From Methylotenera sp. (GTDB taxonomy: Bacteria > Pseudomonadota > Gammaproteobacteria > Burkholderiales > Methylophilaceae): a stretch of 64,000 bases of DNA. The notes beneath the pieces are model-generated. The model had not been told where the DNA came from and searched no databases. It saw only the letters and a program-made list of their open reading frames with translations. The DNA lies in assembly GCF_013141425.1 (NCBI RefSeq), contig NZ_JABFRA010000100.1, positions 1-64,000 on the forward strand, read 5' to 3'. Shown here piece by piece: positions 42,456 to 52,043 of this stretch (positions are counted from its first letter, which is position 1; every line of letters begins with the position of its first letter). Both the position numbers and the translations under genes were made by a program.

Positions 42456-43457
42456 TTAGGCAAGAACTAAGGTTAAATAGCTAATGTACATCGCACCATT
42501 TACAAACAAGTGCCAGACCTTTATGCCACCTTTTGCCACCAGATAACGAAGCCAAATTGAAGCAAGCAAGGTCATTACAATACCTAGCAACACTTCTTTA
42601 CGCGGCTCCCAAGGGGTGAGCATAATGCCGATTGCTGGCAACAAGGTGCCCTGAAATACCATTGCGCCGGTAATGTTACCAAAGGCAAGCGTATCTTTGC
42701 CTTTGCGTATCCATAAAATGCTATTCACTTTTTCAGGCAATTCGGTTGCGATAGGGATAATCAATAAAGACAATAACAAGGCAGAGATGCCGATAATTTG
42801 CGCGGCTTCTTCTACACCATGTATAAAGCCTTTCGCGCCGGCTATCAATAAAGCCACACCCAATATCAACTGAATCACAATCACAATCATATTGTTAGGC
42901 AAGCCCAGTTTGCATAAAAACATGTCGCCACCAGCTTCTGTGGCATGCCCATCGGCCACCAGCGCTTTTGATGCGTTAAGCGTCATCATCACATAAACAA
43001 AATAAATCATCACCATGCTAGCGCCAATGCCGTATCGCACTACAGTGAGCGTGTGCGGCACGAACATGGCAATGGCCGCAAAACTAAAAGCGATAATAAA
43101 GAAATTAAGGTCGCGGATTAAACCCGTGCGTTCTGGGCGTAAGTGACCATGGCTACCTCGTCGCTTCCAAACCGATATCGCCATTAATGAAATTGATAAC
43201 GTTGCGAGCATCAACGGTGCACCCAATATTGAGCCTACGCCAATTTCTTCATTGGTCGCTACATTCTGCGTACCAGCAAGCAACGCCAGCAAGGGCACCA
43301 TGGTTTCAGGCAATGCCGTACCAACGGCGGCAAAAAGCGATCCTGTAACGCCTTCAGAAATACCTAATTTTTCGCCTAAATGTTCCAACGCATTGGTAAA
43401 CACCTCGGCTGCAATTAGAATTACAATAAGCATTAAAAACAATGTTGCAAAAACCAT
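42456..43457 (-). CDS. CaCA-superfamily sodium/calcium exchanger-like protein
   Basis: About ten membrane helices in two inverted halves. Each half holds an alpha-repeat motif: AVGTALPETMVPL followed by GVGSILGAPLM, and IATELPEKVNSI followed by GNITGAMVFQG. These Glu and Gly/Asn residues bind the ions in Na+/Ca2+ exchangers of the YrbG type. The substrate could be calcium or another cation. A link with calcium-dependent methanol dehydrogenase is only a thought, as the mxa genes are about 30 kb away. Confidence 0.85.
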   Translation of the reverse strand: MVFATLFLMLIVILIAAEVFTNALEHLGEKLGISEGVTGSLFAAVGTALPETMVPLLALLAGTQNVATNEEIGVGSILGAPLMLATLSISLMAISVWKRRGSHGHLRPERTGLIRDLNFFIIAFSFAAIAMFVPHTLTVVRYGIGASMVMIYFVYVMMTLNASKALVADGHATEAGGDMFLCKLGLPNNMIVIVIQLILGVALLIAGAKGFIHGVEEAAQIIGISALLLSLLIIPIATELPEKVNSILWIRKGKDTLAFGNITGAMVFQGTLLPAIGIMLTPWEPRKEVLLGIVMTLLASIWLRYLVAKGGIKVWHLFVNGAMYISYLTLVLA

Positions 43458-43510
43458 GCGTTGCCCCTAGCTGAATACATAAAACACGCATTTTACAGGA
43501 GTTTACTAAA

Positions 43511-44080
43511 ATCGTATCAAACAAGCACTCTAAAGCCACCAAGCAAATCACTATTTCGGATGCAGGGTTTGCTAGCCAAGGGGTTTATATCCCATCGCCA
43601 AATTTTGATTCTCGCTCTGAAAATGAGATTAGCCTGATTGTCATCCACAACATCAGCTTGCCACCCAACCAATATGGCGGCAATGGCATTATTGAGCTAT
43701 TTACCAATCAATTGAATCCTGATGAACATCCCTACTACGCTGGGATTCATACGCGTAAAGTATCCTCGCACTTTCTTATTCGACGCGATGGTAGACTCAT
43801 TCAATTTGTTTCTAGTTTAAATCGCGCATGGCATGCTGGCATTTCTAATTGGCAAGGGCGGGAACGTTGTAACGATTTCTCGGTCGGAATTGAGCTGGAA
43901 GGCTCTGACTTTGAAATATTTGAGAATGCGCAATATCAAACACTTGAAAATTTAATTGCTGCACTCTCCAAAGCCTATGAAATACAAGCTATAGTAGGAC
44001 ATTCAGATATTGCGCCAGGCAGAAAAACTGACCCAGGCCCTTATTTTGATTGGGCGCGACTCGATAAAATAAACCATTAA
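43511..44080 (+). CDS. ampD: N-acetylmuramoyl-L-alanine amidase AmpD, apparent AUC start
   Basis: A cytoplasmic zinc amidase that recycles anhydro-muropeptides. The frame contains the AmpD N-terminus (YIPSPNFDSR) and the zinc ligands His46 (VIHNIS), His164 (GHSDIAPG) and Asp174 (KTDPGPYF). No ATG, GTG or suitable TTG exists upstream: a TTG at 43658 would remove the first zinc His. AGGAG at 43497-43501 is nine bases before an in-frame ATC at 43511, giving 189 residues, close to the family norm. The frame is open back to a stop at 43472. I therefore infer an AUC start or a local sequence error. Confidence 0.85.
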   Translation: MVSNKHSKATKQITISDAGFASQGVYIPSPNFDSRSENEISLIVIHNISLPPNQYGGNGIIELFTNQLNPDEHPYYAGIHTRKVSSHFLIRRDGRLIQFVSSLNRAWHAGISNWQGRERCNDFSVGIELEGSDFEIFENAQYQTLENLIAALSKAYEIQAIVGHSDIAPGRKTDPGPYFDWARLDKINH

Positions 44081-44160
44081 ACCTTTGGTCGTGAGGCCTT
44101 GCTCTTTTTGAGCTAAGATAAAAATTTGCGGTTAATTAAAAATTAAATAAAAATACAAAC

Positions 44161-45264
44161 ATGAGAAAACTCCTTAAACTTGCATTCATTGCTCTACTTT
44201 CAACCCTATTAATCGCATGTGGCACTAAGGATACTACGAAAGAAAAATCAAAAGCTGACAAAAATGGCCCAAAACCGACACTCGTTACTGTTACGCAGGT
44301 GAAAAACCAGGCCATAGAGATTACCGAAGAAGCTGTTGGCTCACTTGAAGGTTTAACCAATCCAACAATATCAGCCGAAGTAGCTGCACGCGTGATAAAA
44401 ATTCACGTAAATACTGGCCAGACAGTAAGACAAGGGCAATTAATCGCCACCTTGGATGCGGCGGATTTTGGTTTGCAGCGGAATGAAGCACAGGCGGAAG
44501 TTGCTCGCATTGAGGCGCAACTTGCTAATCAAGCCAAAACCGTTATACGCAATCAAGCACTGGTAAGTAAAAAATTCATCTCTCAAAACGCCGTCGATAA
44601 TGACATTGCGCAAGAAAACGTATTAAAAGAACAGCTTGCAGGTGCCAAAGCACGCATCAGCAGTATTGACCATGGCAGCAGTAAAACCAAAATCTATTCC
44701 CCTGTCAGCGGCAATATTGAAAAAAAGTTAGTTGATGACGGCGAATATTTACGCGTTGGCGACCCGATTGTACTGATTGTATCAACTCAAAATTTACGCG
44801 CGCATTTGCCTTTCCCAGAACATATTGGCGCACAACTCAAAGCAGGCTTAAAAGTACGCCTTAGCTCGCCGATTAGCGACAAAACTGTAGAGGCCGTCAT
44901 CCATGAATTAAAACCCATGATAGTTGAAGGTAGTCGCTCGGTAGATGTGATTGCCGATATTGCAGATGCACCAGGCTGGCAACCAGGTGCCAGCGTTACG
45001 GGTAAGGTGATCTTGGGTGAACGCGCCGAAGCTAAAATGGTGCCCGAGCAGAGCGTTGTACTTCGTCCTGCGGGTGAAGTAGTGTACATAGTTCGCAACA
45101 ATACTGCTTATCAAGCGATTGTCACTACAGGTGAGCGTCAAAATGGCCTAGTGGAATTACGATCAGGTATTAATATAAATGACACGATTGTGGTCGATGG
45201 TGCAGGATTTCTAACCGATAAAGCACCGGTTAAAATTAGCAACAGCAACACTGATAAAAAGTAG
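44161..45264 (+). CDS. RND efflux periplasmic adaptor lipoprotein (MFP)
   Basis: Links an RND pump to an outer-membrane channel. A lipoprotein signal ends in the lipobox LIACG. The barrel-sandwich half motif GSLEGLTNPTISAEVAARV and its partner KIYSPVSGNIEKKLVDDGEYLRVGD flank a helical hairpin of about 65 residues. The beta-barrel and membrane-proximal domains follow. 367 residues, complete. The permease starts 11 bases downstream. No TolC-like gene is present in the window. Confidence 0.92.
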   Translation: MRKLLKLAFIALLSTLLIACGTKDTTKEKSKADKNGPKPTLVTVTQVKNQAIEITEEAVGSLEGLTNPTISAEVAARVIKIHVNTGQTVRQGQLIATLDAADFGLQRNEAQAEVARIEAQLANQAKTVIRNQALVSKKFISQNAVDNDIAQENVLKEQLAGAKARISSIDHGSSKTKIYSPVSGNIEKKLVDDGEYLRVGDPIVLIVSTQNLRAHLPFPEHIGAQLKAGLKVRLSSPISDKTVEAVIHELKPMIVEGSRSVDVIADIADAPGWQPGASVTGKVILGERAEAKMVPEQSVVLRPAGEVVYIVRNNTAYQAIVTTGERQNGLVELRSGININDTIVVDGAGFLTDKAPVKISNSNTDKK

Positions 45265-45275
45265 TACGACAAACC

Positions 45276-48200
45276 ATGACGCTTCCTGAATTTTCCATTA
45301 AACGCCACGTACTCGCGTGGATGCTATCTGCGGTCATTGTGCTATTTGGCGTAATTGCCTATCAAAAAATTGGCGTTGATCGTATTCCCACCGTAGATTT
45401 TCCTGTCATTACCATCACCACCACTTTACGAGGGGCAAACCCCGATGTAATTGACACGAGCGTTACCAGCATTATCGAAACGGCAATCAACACCACCCCT
45501 GGCATTGAGCACATCCAATCATCATCTTCGCCAGGCGCATCTAATATTAGCGTCACTTTCACACTCGATAAAAATATCGATGTGGCGTTTAATGAGGTGC
45601 AATCTAAAGTTAGTCAGGTCATGCGACGTCTGCCTACAGGCACTGATGCCCCTTCGATTCGTAAAGTAGATGCTGCCAGCATTCCAGTGATTTGGCTGGC
45701 GCTAAGTGGCGACAGAACGATATTGCAACTCAATGAATACGCCAATAATGTACTGAAAAAGAAGTTTGAAACGATTAACGGCATTGGTGAAGTGATGATA
45801 GGTGGCCGGCAAGAACCAACCATTCGTGCCAATGTTTTACCAGAACGCATGGCGGCTTATAAAATCACCGCCACGGATTTAGCCAATGCCTTTAATCGTG
45901 AACATATTCAAATGCCAGGTGGATTTTTGGTAAGTGAGCAATCTGAGAACCTGCTTAAATTAGACCTTGAATTTCATAACTTAAAAGATTTAGCCAATTT
46001 AGTGATTGCTGTCCGAGATGGCGCACCTGTCCGCCTTAAAGACATTGCAATTGTTGAAAGTGGCATGGCAGACAAACGCCAAGTGGCGCGTTTTAACGGC
46101 AAGCCTTCGGTGGGCTTAGGGATGGTAAAAATTGCCAATGCCAATACCGTAGAAATTATTAAAGAAGTAGAACGCCGATTAAATGAAGATGTACGACCAA
46201 ACCTGCCGCCTGGTTTAAGCCTTGAAGTTTCTACCAATGATTCAATCTTTATCAACCAAATGGTTGCCTCGCTAAAAGAACACTTAGTCGAAGGCACATT
46301 GTTTGCCGCGCTCATTGTGCTAATTTTTATGCGCTCTTTTAGCTCTACATTGATGATTTGTTTAGAGATTCCTGTTTCATTATTCGGCGCCATTGCCGTG
46401 ATGTATTTTGCTGGTTACACCTTCAACAGCATGACCATGCTGGCATTACTGCTGCTCATCGGCGTGGTGGTGGATGATGCCATTGTGGTGCGAGAGAGCA
46501 TTCTAAGGCACATGGAGGGCGACATTGGAGCGGGCTTAAGTGCAACAGATAGGCAAAATCCACGGGCAGTGGCTAAATTTCGCACCTTATCCACCATTAA
46601 CGGCAGTAACGAAGTGGTGTTCGCGGTGCTCGCTTCCTCTGCCTCACTGGTGAGTATTTTTGCGCCCGTCATTTTTATGGACGGCATGATTGGCAAGTTT
46701 TTTAAATCCTTTGCAGTGGTGGTTACTTTTGGCGTATTGGTCTCACTGTTTGTGTCGCTTACACTCACGCCCATGCTCTGCTCGCGCTACCTAAAAGTAA
46801 CGCACAATGAAAATGCCATTTATCGCGCCTTTGGTCGATTTTTATATGGTATGGATAATATTTATCGAAAACTATTAGGTGCGATACTGCATCACCGCGG
46901 TTTCGTTTTGCTGGCTACACTAATCTTTGTCGCAGTCACTGGCTATTTTTCGCTTAAATATGTTGAGAAGGACTTTGTACCTGAAACAGACGAAAGCAAT
47001 TTTAGAATCAACTTTAAAACACCTCTAGGCTCTAATATTAACTACACCGATTCACGCCTAAAATTAATAGAAGCTGAACTTGGCAAGCATCCAAATGAAA
47101 TTGAAAGCTATTTTGCCCTTATTGGCTCAGGCGCAAGTGGGCAGGTAAATCAGGGGAGTGTACAAGTACGGCTTAAACCAAAAGAAGCCCGCAGCATTAG
47201 TCAAAAAGAACTCATCAAGACGTTAAAAGTTGAACTCGATAAAATTCCTGGAGTAAGTGCATCTCCAGCGCCAGTTAGCATGGTGCGTGGTCAACGATCC
47301 GAAAAACTACAATTTAATCTCACCGGGAATAGCTTGCAAGAAATTGCGCGTTATGCCCAAGCCATTCAAAAATCGTTGAGTGAAAATCCCAACATGGGGA
47401 AGGTGGACATTGATGTTCAACTTGATTTACCACAATTCAACATGAGTATCGACCGCGTACGTGCCGCCAACTTTGGTTTAAGCGCCACTGAAATTGCTAA
47501 TGCAGTTTCACTGTATGTGGGTGGTATTAACATAGGCAAATATAATCAAGAAAATGGCGATGGCCAGCGTTATGACATGCGCTTACGGGCGGCAGAAGGT
47601 ACGCTAACGAATATTGATGATTTAAAGAAAATCTATCTTAGAAACACGCAGGGTGAACTGATTCGCCTTGATGCTGTGGCTCAATTTAAGCAAGAATTAG
47701 GCGCTGCAGTTATCGGCAAATACGACTTGCAGTACGCCGCAAACTTTTATGCCAGCCCCAGCATGCCCCTAGGTGACGCTGTAACATTGGTCAACGAAAC
47801 GACAGCAAAAATATTACCGCCAGATTACGTCATTAAAATGACGGGGCAGGCCGAAGAGTTTGGCAAAACCATGAAAAATGTAAAATTTGTTCTCATTCTC
47901 GCCTTCACTTTGCTTTACATGGTGCTGGCAAGCCAATTCAACTCATTTATACAGCCAATATTAATCATGCTTGCCCAGCCACTGGCCATTATCGGTGGCC
48001 TGATTGCATTGTGGGTATCGGGCAACAGCTTGAATATGTACTCGATGATAGGCTTGATATTACTCATCGGCCTAGTGGCCAAAAACTCCATCTTGCTGGT
48101 CGATTTAACCAATCAACTGGTAGAAAAAGGCGCCAACATCAATGATGCCCTAAAAGAAGCCTGTCCTATCCGCCTAAGGCCAGTGTTGATGACTTCGTTT

Positions 48201-48383
48201 ACCATTATCCTAGCCTTACTCCCTGCCGCAATTGGCTTAGGTGCTGGTAGCGAAACCAACAAGCCACTGGCCGTTGCAATCATTGGTGGCATGATTTCTT
48301 CCACCCTGCTGACCTTGGTTGTAGTGCCCGCAGCTTATTCACTGGTGATGGGCAGAGTACTGCGTTTAGGTAAACATTCTTAA
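45276..48383 (+). CDS. RND multidrug efflux permease (HAE-1 family)
   Basis: A proton-driven inner-membrane pump of 1035 residues with 12 helices and two large periplasmic loops. It is of the MdtB/MexF-like HAE-1 type: SIKRHVLAWMLSAVIVLFGVIAY at the N-terminus, IGVVVDDAIVVRESI in helix 4 with the proton-relay Asp pair, and GLVAKNSILLVDLTN in the second half. The upstream adaptor completes the pair. Substrates cannot be inferred. Confidence 0.94.
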   Translation: MTLPEFSIKRHVLAWMLSAVIVLFGVIAYQKIGVDRIPTVDFPVITITTTLRGANPDVIDTSVTSIIETAINTTPGIEHIQSSSSPGASNISVTFTLDKNIDVAFNEVQSKVSQVMRRLPTGTDAPSIRKVDAASIPVIWLALSGDRTILQLNEYANNVLKKKFETINGIGEVMIGGRQEPTIRANVLPERMAAYKITATDLANAFNREHIQMPGGFLVSEQSENLLKLDLEFHNLKDLANLVIAVRDGAPVRLKDIAIVESGMADKRQVARFNGKPSVGLGMVKIANANTVEIIKEVERRLNEDVRPNLPPGLSLEVSTNDSIFINQMVASLKEHLVEGTLFAALIVLIFMRSFSSTLMICLEIPVSLFGAIAVMYFAGYTFNSMTMLALLLLIGVVVDDAIVVRESILRHMEGDIGAGLSATDRQNPRAVAKFRTLSTINGSNEVVFAVLASSASLVSIFAPVIFMDGMIGKFFKSFAVVVTFGVLVSLFVSLTLTPMLCSRYLKVTHNENAIYRAFGRFLYGMDNIYRKLLGAILHHRGFVLLATLIFVAVTGYFSLKYVEKDFVPETDESNFRINFKTPLGSNINYTDSRLKLIEAELGKHPNEIESYFALIGSGASGQVNQGSVQVRLKPKEARSISQKELIKTLKVELDKIPGVSASPAPVSMVRGQRSEKLQFNLTGNSLQEIARYAQAIQKSLSENPNMGKVDIDVQLDLPQFNMSIDRVRAANFGLSATEIANAVSLYVGGINIGKYNQENGDGQRYDMRLRAAEGTLTNIDDLKKIYLRNTQGELIRLDAVAQFKQELGAAVIGKYDLQYAANFYASPSMPLGDAVTLVNETTAKILPPDYVIKMTGQAEEFGKTMKNVKFVLILAFTLLYMVLASQFNSFIQPILIMLAQPLAIIGGLIALWVSGNSLNMYSMIGLILLIGLVAKNSILLVDLTNQLVEKGANINDALKEACPIRLRPVLMTSFTIILALLPAAIGLGAGSETNKPLAVAIIGGMISSTLLTLVVVPAAYSLVMGRVLRLGKHS

Positions 48384-48453
48384 TCTTTTGTACAAAAATA
48401 TATTGCTCCAACTAGACATGCGCATTTAGACGCGTGCATTGCACCTAACAGGT

Positions 48454-48993
48454 TTAGCACTTGATTATCTTTTCGAGGGTTTCAAGCCGAAGCCCTTCGC
48501 GCTTAGGCTGCCACACGCTTGGGTTGACTGGAAAATCAATTAGAACGCCAGTGCGCTGATAGCCGCGTCGCTCATAAAACGCGATTAACTCATAGCGAAT
48601 AGTAATAACATGCATCTGCAGTTTTTCAGCATCCCAAACTTGTTGCGCCAATTTTTCAGCGGTATTCAACAACTTTTTACCCAAACCTTTACCCTGCAAA
48701 ATGGGATTCACCACAAACATGCCGAGGTGAACGGCCCCCAACGCTTTCTCAAGACAGATTGCCCCCAGCAAGTCATTTCCATCTAAGCAGATCAATATCA
48801 TTGAATTTTCAGACTCAATTAAAAGCTGCACATCCTTAGCGCTAGTGCGCAAGCCCTCTAAGATATCGGCTTCGGTCGTCCATCCAGCGCGGCTAGATTC
48901 GCCACGATAGGCTGAATTGATAAGCATGGTGATTGCTGGCGCATCAGTAGATTCAGCCTTGCGAAAATGGAGATGTTGATTCAAAGCGTTCAT
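48454..48993 (-). CDS. GNAT-family N-acetyltransferase
   Basis: Transfers acetyl from acetyl-CoA to an unidentified amine. The core has LGMFVVNPILQGKGLGKKLLN (the R/Q-x-x-G-x-G/A acetyl-CoA loop), then YELIAFYERRGYQRTG. 179 residues, complete. It converges with the RND gene and is divergent from the DUF898 gene. The acceptor is unknown. Confidence 0.88.
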   Translation of the reverse strand: MNALNQHLHFRKAESTDAPAITMLINSAYRGESSRAGWTTEADILEGLRTSAKDVQLLIESENSMILICLDGNDLLGAICLEKALGAVHLGMFVVNPILQGKGLGKKLLNTAEKLAQQVWDAEKLQMHVITIRYELIAFYERRGYQRTGVLIDFPVNPSVWQPKREGLRLETLEKIIKC

Positions 48994-49049
48994 TTAATAA
49001 TAAAAATCAGTTAGTTAAGTTGCCTAAGCGCAGGTTACAACATTTTACT

Positions 49050-49109
49050 TTGCTGTTCAATATTCTAAATGCTACTATTCTGGGACGGTATTACAATTAA
49101 TTTGTAATA
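49050..49109 (+). promoter_or_regulatory. Promoter and operator-like palindrome before the DUF898 gene
   Basis: TTGCTG (49050-49055) and TACTAT (49073-49078) are 17 bases apart, a reasonable sigma-70 pair. Directly downstream, TATTACAA (49089-49096) and TTGTAATA (49102-49109) form a perfect 8-bp inverted repeat with a 5-base spacer. This overlaps the expected transcription start region, as a repressor site would. The regulator is unknown. Confidence 0.5.
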
Positions 49110-49180
49110 TCACTTTAATTATGAGGGGACTCCTAGCCTTTTATATTTACAAATAAACTCAATAAAAAAAGGGAGTCACA

Positions 49181-50569
49181 ATGTCAAACAGTCAAACCCC
49201 CGTTGAATTTACGGGTAAAGCTGGCGAATACTTTGGTATTTGGATTGTAAATCTACTATTGTCTATCGTCACACTAGGCATCTATTCTGCATGGGCAAAA
49301 GTTCGCCGCAAAAAATACTTTTATAATAATACCTTAGTCGATGGTGTTGGCTTTGATTACCACGCCAATCCTGTTTCCATACTAAAAGGCCGCATCATCG
49401 CTTTTGTGTTATTTGTTTTATATCAAGGTCTAGCCGCTTTTAGCCCTGTCGCCGCGATAGTATTGTTAATCGCTTTTTTTGTTGCTTTGCCTTGGATTGT
49501 CGTACGCAGTATGACGTTTAACGCACGCAACTCTAGCCATCGTGGCTTACGTTTTGACTTTGACGGAAAATATGGCCAAGCCGCCTTGGTATTTGTTGGT
49601 TACACCTTGTTATCCCTTGTCACATTGGGCTTGGCTATTCCATTTGCAGCTCAACGTACGCATAAATTTGTGGTGGATAATCACAAATTTGGCACCAGCC
49701 ATTTCAATCTAGAAGCCTTAGTTAAAAGCTTCTACAAGATTTACCTCGTTATTTTTCTAATTCCACTGATAGGTATTCTTGCCGCTGTAGCGATTCCTGC
49801 CTATCAGCAATATAAAATTAAAGCGACGAATTTAAGTGAAGCTCAATATGTTCAGCCAGTTTCTTCAAGCCTGACTAACAGCATCAATGCTGGTGGATTT
49901 ATCAAGGTTACGGCTGAAGATACGACCAATAATGCGCCTGAAAACTTGGCCACAGAAGCTGAAAATACTGTACTTGAAGCGCAAAATATTCAGGACAGTA
50001 TTTCAGAAGAAGAAATGCTAAAAAACTTAACGCCTGAAGAGCGCGCCGAATATGACAAGTTAATAAAGTCTGCCGAATCTCAACAAGCCATTGAGGGTGG
50101 AGCTGACATTTATAGCGCTGAAACTGAGGTAGCACCTGAGAAGAAAGATCCTCTTGCAAGAGTTATTGAACATTTAATATCAACGAAAGGAATTGCAGCG
50201 GCAATTATTGGTGGAATACTAGCATTGTTAGTCTACCTTGCCATCATCTTTTCATTCGCAGCGTATTTTAAATCACGCATCCAAAACTTGGTTTGGAACA
50301 ACACAACGCTTGATCAGGTAAGATTTTTCAGCGATCAACGTATGCGCGATTTATTATTGCTTTACATCACCAATACCTTAGTGCTAATTCTCACCATTGG
50401 TTTAGCAACCCCATGGGCGCAAATCCGCATGGCGCGCTATCGCGCAGAACATTTAGCGCTTTCGGGCGAAACCGATTGGGATAAATTTGTCGGCGACAAA
50501 AAAGCCGCAACACGTGCGACTGGTGAAGAGATTGCCGAAATGTTTGATGTGGATATTTCGTTCGGCTAA
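49181..50569 (+). CDS. DUF898 (YjgN-like) membrane protein with a long insert
   Basis: Both ends match DUF898: FTGKAGEYFGIWIVNLLLSIVTLGIYSAWAKVRRKKYFYNNT-type motifs at the N-terminus, and NLVWNNTTLDQVRF plus LGLATPWAQIRMARYRAEHL-like motifs near the C-terminus. Six or seven membrane helices are visible. Between the halves is an insert with LIGILAAVAIPAYQQYKIKA (about 196-215), strikingly like a type IV pilin N-terminus. An acidic linker of about 110 residues follows (220-330). GGGAG five bases before the ATG fixes the start. The function of DUF898 is unknown. The M48 peptidase gene follows 14 bases later. Confidence 0.83.
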   Translation: MSNSQTPVEFTGKAGEYFGIWIVNLLLSIVTLGIYSAWAKVRRKKYFYNNTLVDGVGFDYHANPVSILKGRIIAFVLFVLYQGLAAFSPVAAIVLLIAFFVALPWIVVRSMTFNARNSSHRGLRFDFDGKYGQAALVFVGYTLLSLVTLGLAIPFAAQRTHKFVVDNHKFGTSHFNLEALVKSFYKIYLVIFLIPLIGILAAVAIPAYQQYKIKATNLSEAQYVQPVSSSLTNSINAGGFIKVTAEDTTNNAPENLATEAENTVLEAQNIQDSISEEEMLKNLTPEERAEYDKLIKSAESQQAIEGGADIYSAETEVAPEKKDPLARVIEHLISTKGIAAAIIGGILALLVYLAIIFSFAAYFKSRIQNLVWNNTTLDQVRFFSDQRMRDLLLLYITNTLVLILTIGLATPWAQIRMARYRAEHLALSGETDWDKFVGDKKAATRATGEEIAEMFDVDISFG

Positions 50570-50583
50570 TTTGTAATATTTCC

Positions 50584-51636
50584 ATGCAATTTGAAGCAGA
50601 CTTTTACAATGGCATCAGCCCCCGCGCCAAGCGGGTGTTGGTGTACATTGAAGAAAATCATTTTCTGTTTTCATTCTCAAGCCCAAACGATGAAGGTAGC
50701 ATTTCCAACCAAACGCTTAAATTCTTAATCGACGATTGCCATGTACAGGCCAGACTCGGCAGTGGTAAGCGACTGATCGACTTGCCCGATGGCGGACGCT
50801 TAGAAACTGATTTTAAAGATTTAGAAAATTGCTTACCTGAAAAACCAGCCCATACTTTCTGGCAATTTGTGCATTTTGCTGAAACACATAAATCCGTCAT
50901 TTTTATCGCATTTATTGGTATTGCGCTCGCCAGCTGGCTGCTGTTGCAATACGGCGTACCTACCATTGCCAAATACGCGGCACTAGCGACCCCTGCCAGT
51001 GTTGAGCAATATCTCGGCAAACAAACCCTAGACACATTAGATCACGAAAAAATTGGCTATTTTGAGGCCAGTGAACTACCAATATCCAAACAAAAAGAAG
51101 TGCAAGCCGCCCTAGAAGCCATGTGTACTAAAACGAGCAGCTGCCCAAGCTATCAATTGAATTTCAGAAAGAGCCCTAAAATAGGTGCTAACGCCTTTGC
51201 TTTGCCAGGTGGCTATATGGTCATTACCGATGAACTGATTACGTTGGCAAAAAATAATCATGAAATTGTCGCTGTTTTGGCGCATGAACTCGGCCACGTT
51301 AAAGGACGTCATGCCCTACGGCAAACCTTACAAGGTACAGTTTCTGGGCTCATTATAATTGCCATCACAGGAGATGTGAGTAGCGTCGCCTCTGGGTTGC
51401 CAGCCTTAATGATGAACATGAGCTACACACGAGAATTAGAAACTGAAGCAGACAACTATTCATTACAGTCATTGAATGCTGCTTGCATCCCGGCTAAATC
51501 ATTTGCCACACTGTTAATGCGGCTTGAAAAAAGTCATAATGGCGAGGGTTCATCTATCCCTGAAATGCTATCATCACATCCAGATACCAAGGCTAGAATC
51601 GTGCCGTTTTTAAAAGACCCTAGTCACTGCACATAA
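50584..51636 (+). CDS. M48-family zinc metallopeptidase
   Basis: A membrane-linked peptidase. The N-terminal 100 residues form a small beta-rich domain; a membrane helix follows (SVIFIAFIGIALASWLLLQYGV). The M48 catalytic domain has HELGH (in AVLAHELGHVKGRHALRQ) and the third zinc Glu in ELETEADNYS. 350 residues. It is coupled to the DUF898 gene upstream; a DUF898-M48 pairing is seen in other proteobacteria, and the two may act together on membrane or periplasmic proteins. No good ribosome site precedes the ATG. Confidence 0.88.
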   Translation: MQFEADFYNGISPRAKRVLVYIEENHFLFSFSSPNDEGSISNQTLKFLIDDCHVQARLGSGKRLIDLPDGGRLETDFKDLENCLPEKPAHTFWQFVHFAETHKSVIFIAFIGIALASWLLLQYGVPTIAKYAALATPASVEQYLGKQTLDTLDHEKIGYFEASELPISKQKEVQAALEAMCTKTSSCPSYQLNFRKSPKIGANAFALPGGYMVITDELITLAKNNHEIVAVLAHELGHVKGRHALRQTLQGTVSGLIIIAITGDVSSVASGLPALMMNMSYTRELETEADNYSLQSLNAACIPAKSFATLLMRLEKSHNGEGSSIPEMLSSHPDTKARIVPFLKDPSHCT

Positions 51637-51657
51637 AGCAGTTGGTTTCATTAATAA

Positions 51658-51984
51658 CTACTTCAACAGCTTGGCTAGCGAAGTCAGTACATTTAGTGCA
51701 GATGAAATTAGACTGAGTTTTTCAGTAGCTTTTTTGAGTCCGGTCAAGTCGTCTTGTAATTTTTTAGTTTCAATCGCCAGATTCTCCAGCTTCTTTTTCG
51801 CTTGCTCGGTTAGCGTGCTGAAGGCCTTGTTCTCCATACGAATAACTGCGAGATAAGCCACACTTAAAGCTTCTTGATGGCTAACGCGGTGTGCTGAGGT
51901 TAAGGAGCCAACATCTATCACATAAAGTGAGATGAATACATCTTCAACTTGTTTACGCATCACTTCATAGTCCTTACTATTCAT
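51658..51984 (-). CDS. Small coiled-coil protein of unknown function
   Basis: AAGGAGG five bases before the ATG at 51984 makes this start much better than the in-frame codon at 52020. The product has 108 residues, with no signal peptide or membrane helix. The N-terminal half is mixed; the C-terminal half (about 50-105) is a heptad-rich helix (LENLAIETKKLQDDLTGLKKATEKLSLI). It lies 59 bases downstream of a lipoprotein gene on the same strand and probably shares its transcript. No family was recognised. Confidence 0.65.
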   Translation of the reverse strand: MNSKDYEVMRKQVEDVFISLYVIDVGSLTSAHRVSHQEALSVAYLAVIRMENKAFSTLTEQAKKKLENLAIETKKLQDDLTGLKKATEKLSLISSALNVLTSLAKLLK

Positions 51985-52043
51985 TTCAACCTCCTTGCCA
52001 GAATTTACTAACAGTGACACCTATAGTAGTTTAGTCATAAAAG

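Noticed and set aside
44093..44120. GCTC/GAGC hairpin after ampD as a terminator
   Set aside because: A 4-bp stem with the T-run in the loop rather than after the stem does not fit a terminator.
46415..46774. Open frame on the minus strand inside the RND permease gene
   Set aside because: It is a shadow of strongly conserved coding sequence on the other strand and has no ribosome site or protein-like pattern.
49770..49860. Independent pilin gene at the pilin-like segment
   Set aside because: There is no start codon with ribosome site and no prepilin leader; the segment is in frame within the DUF898 protein.
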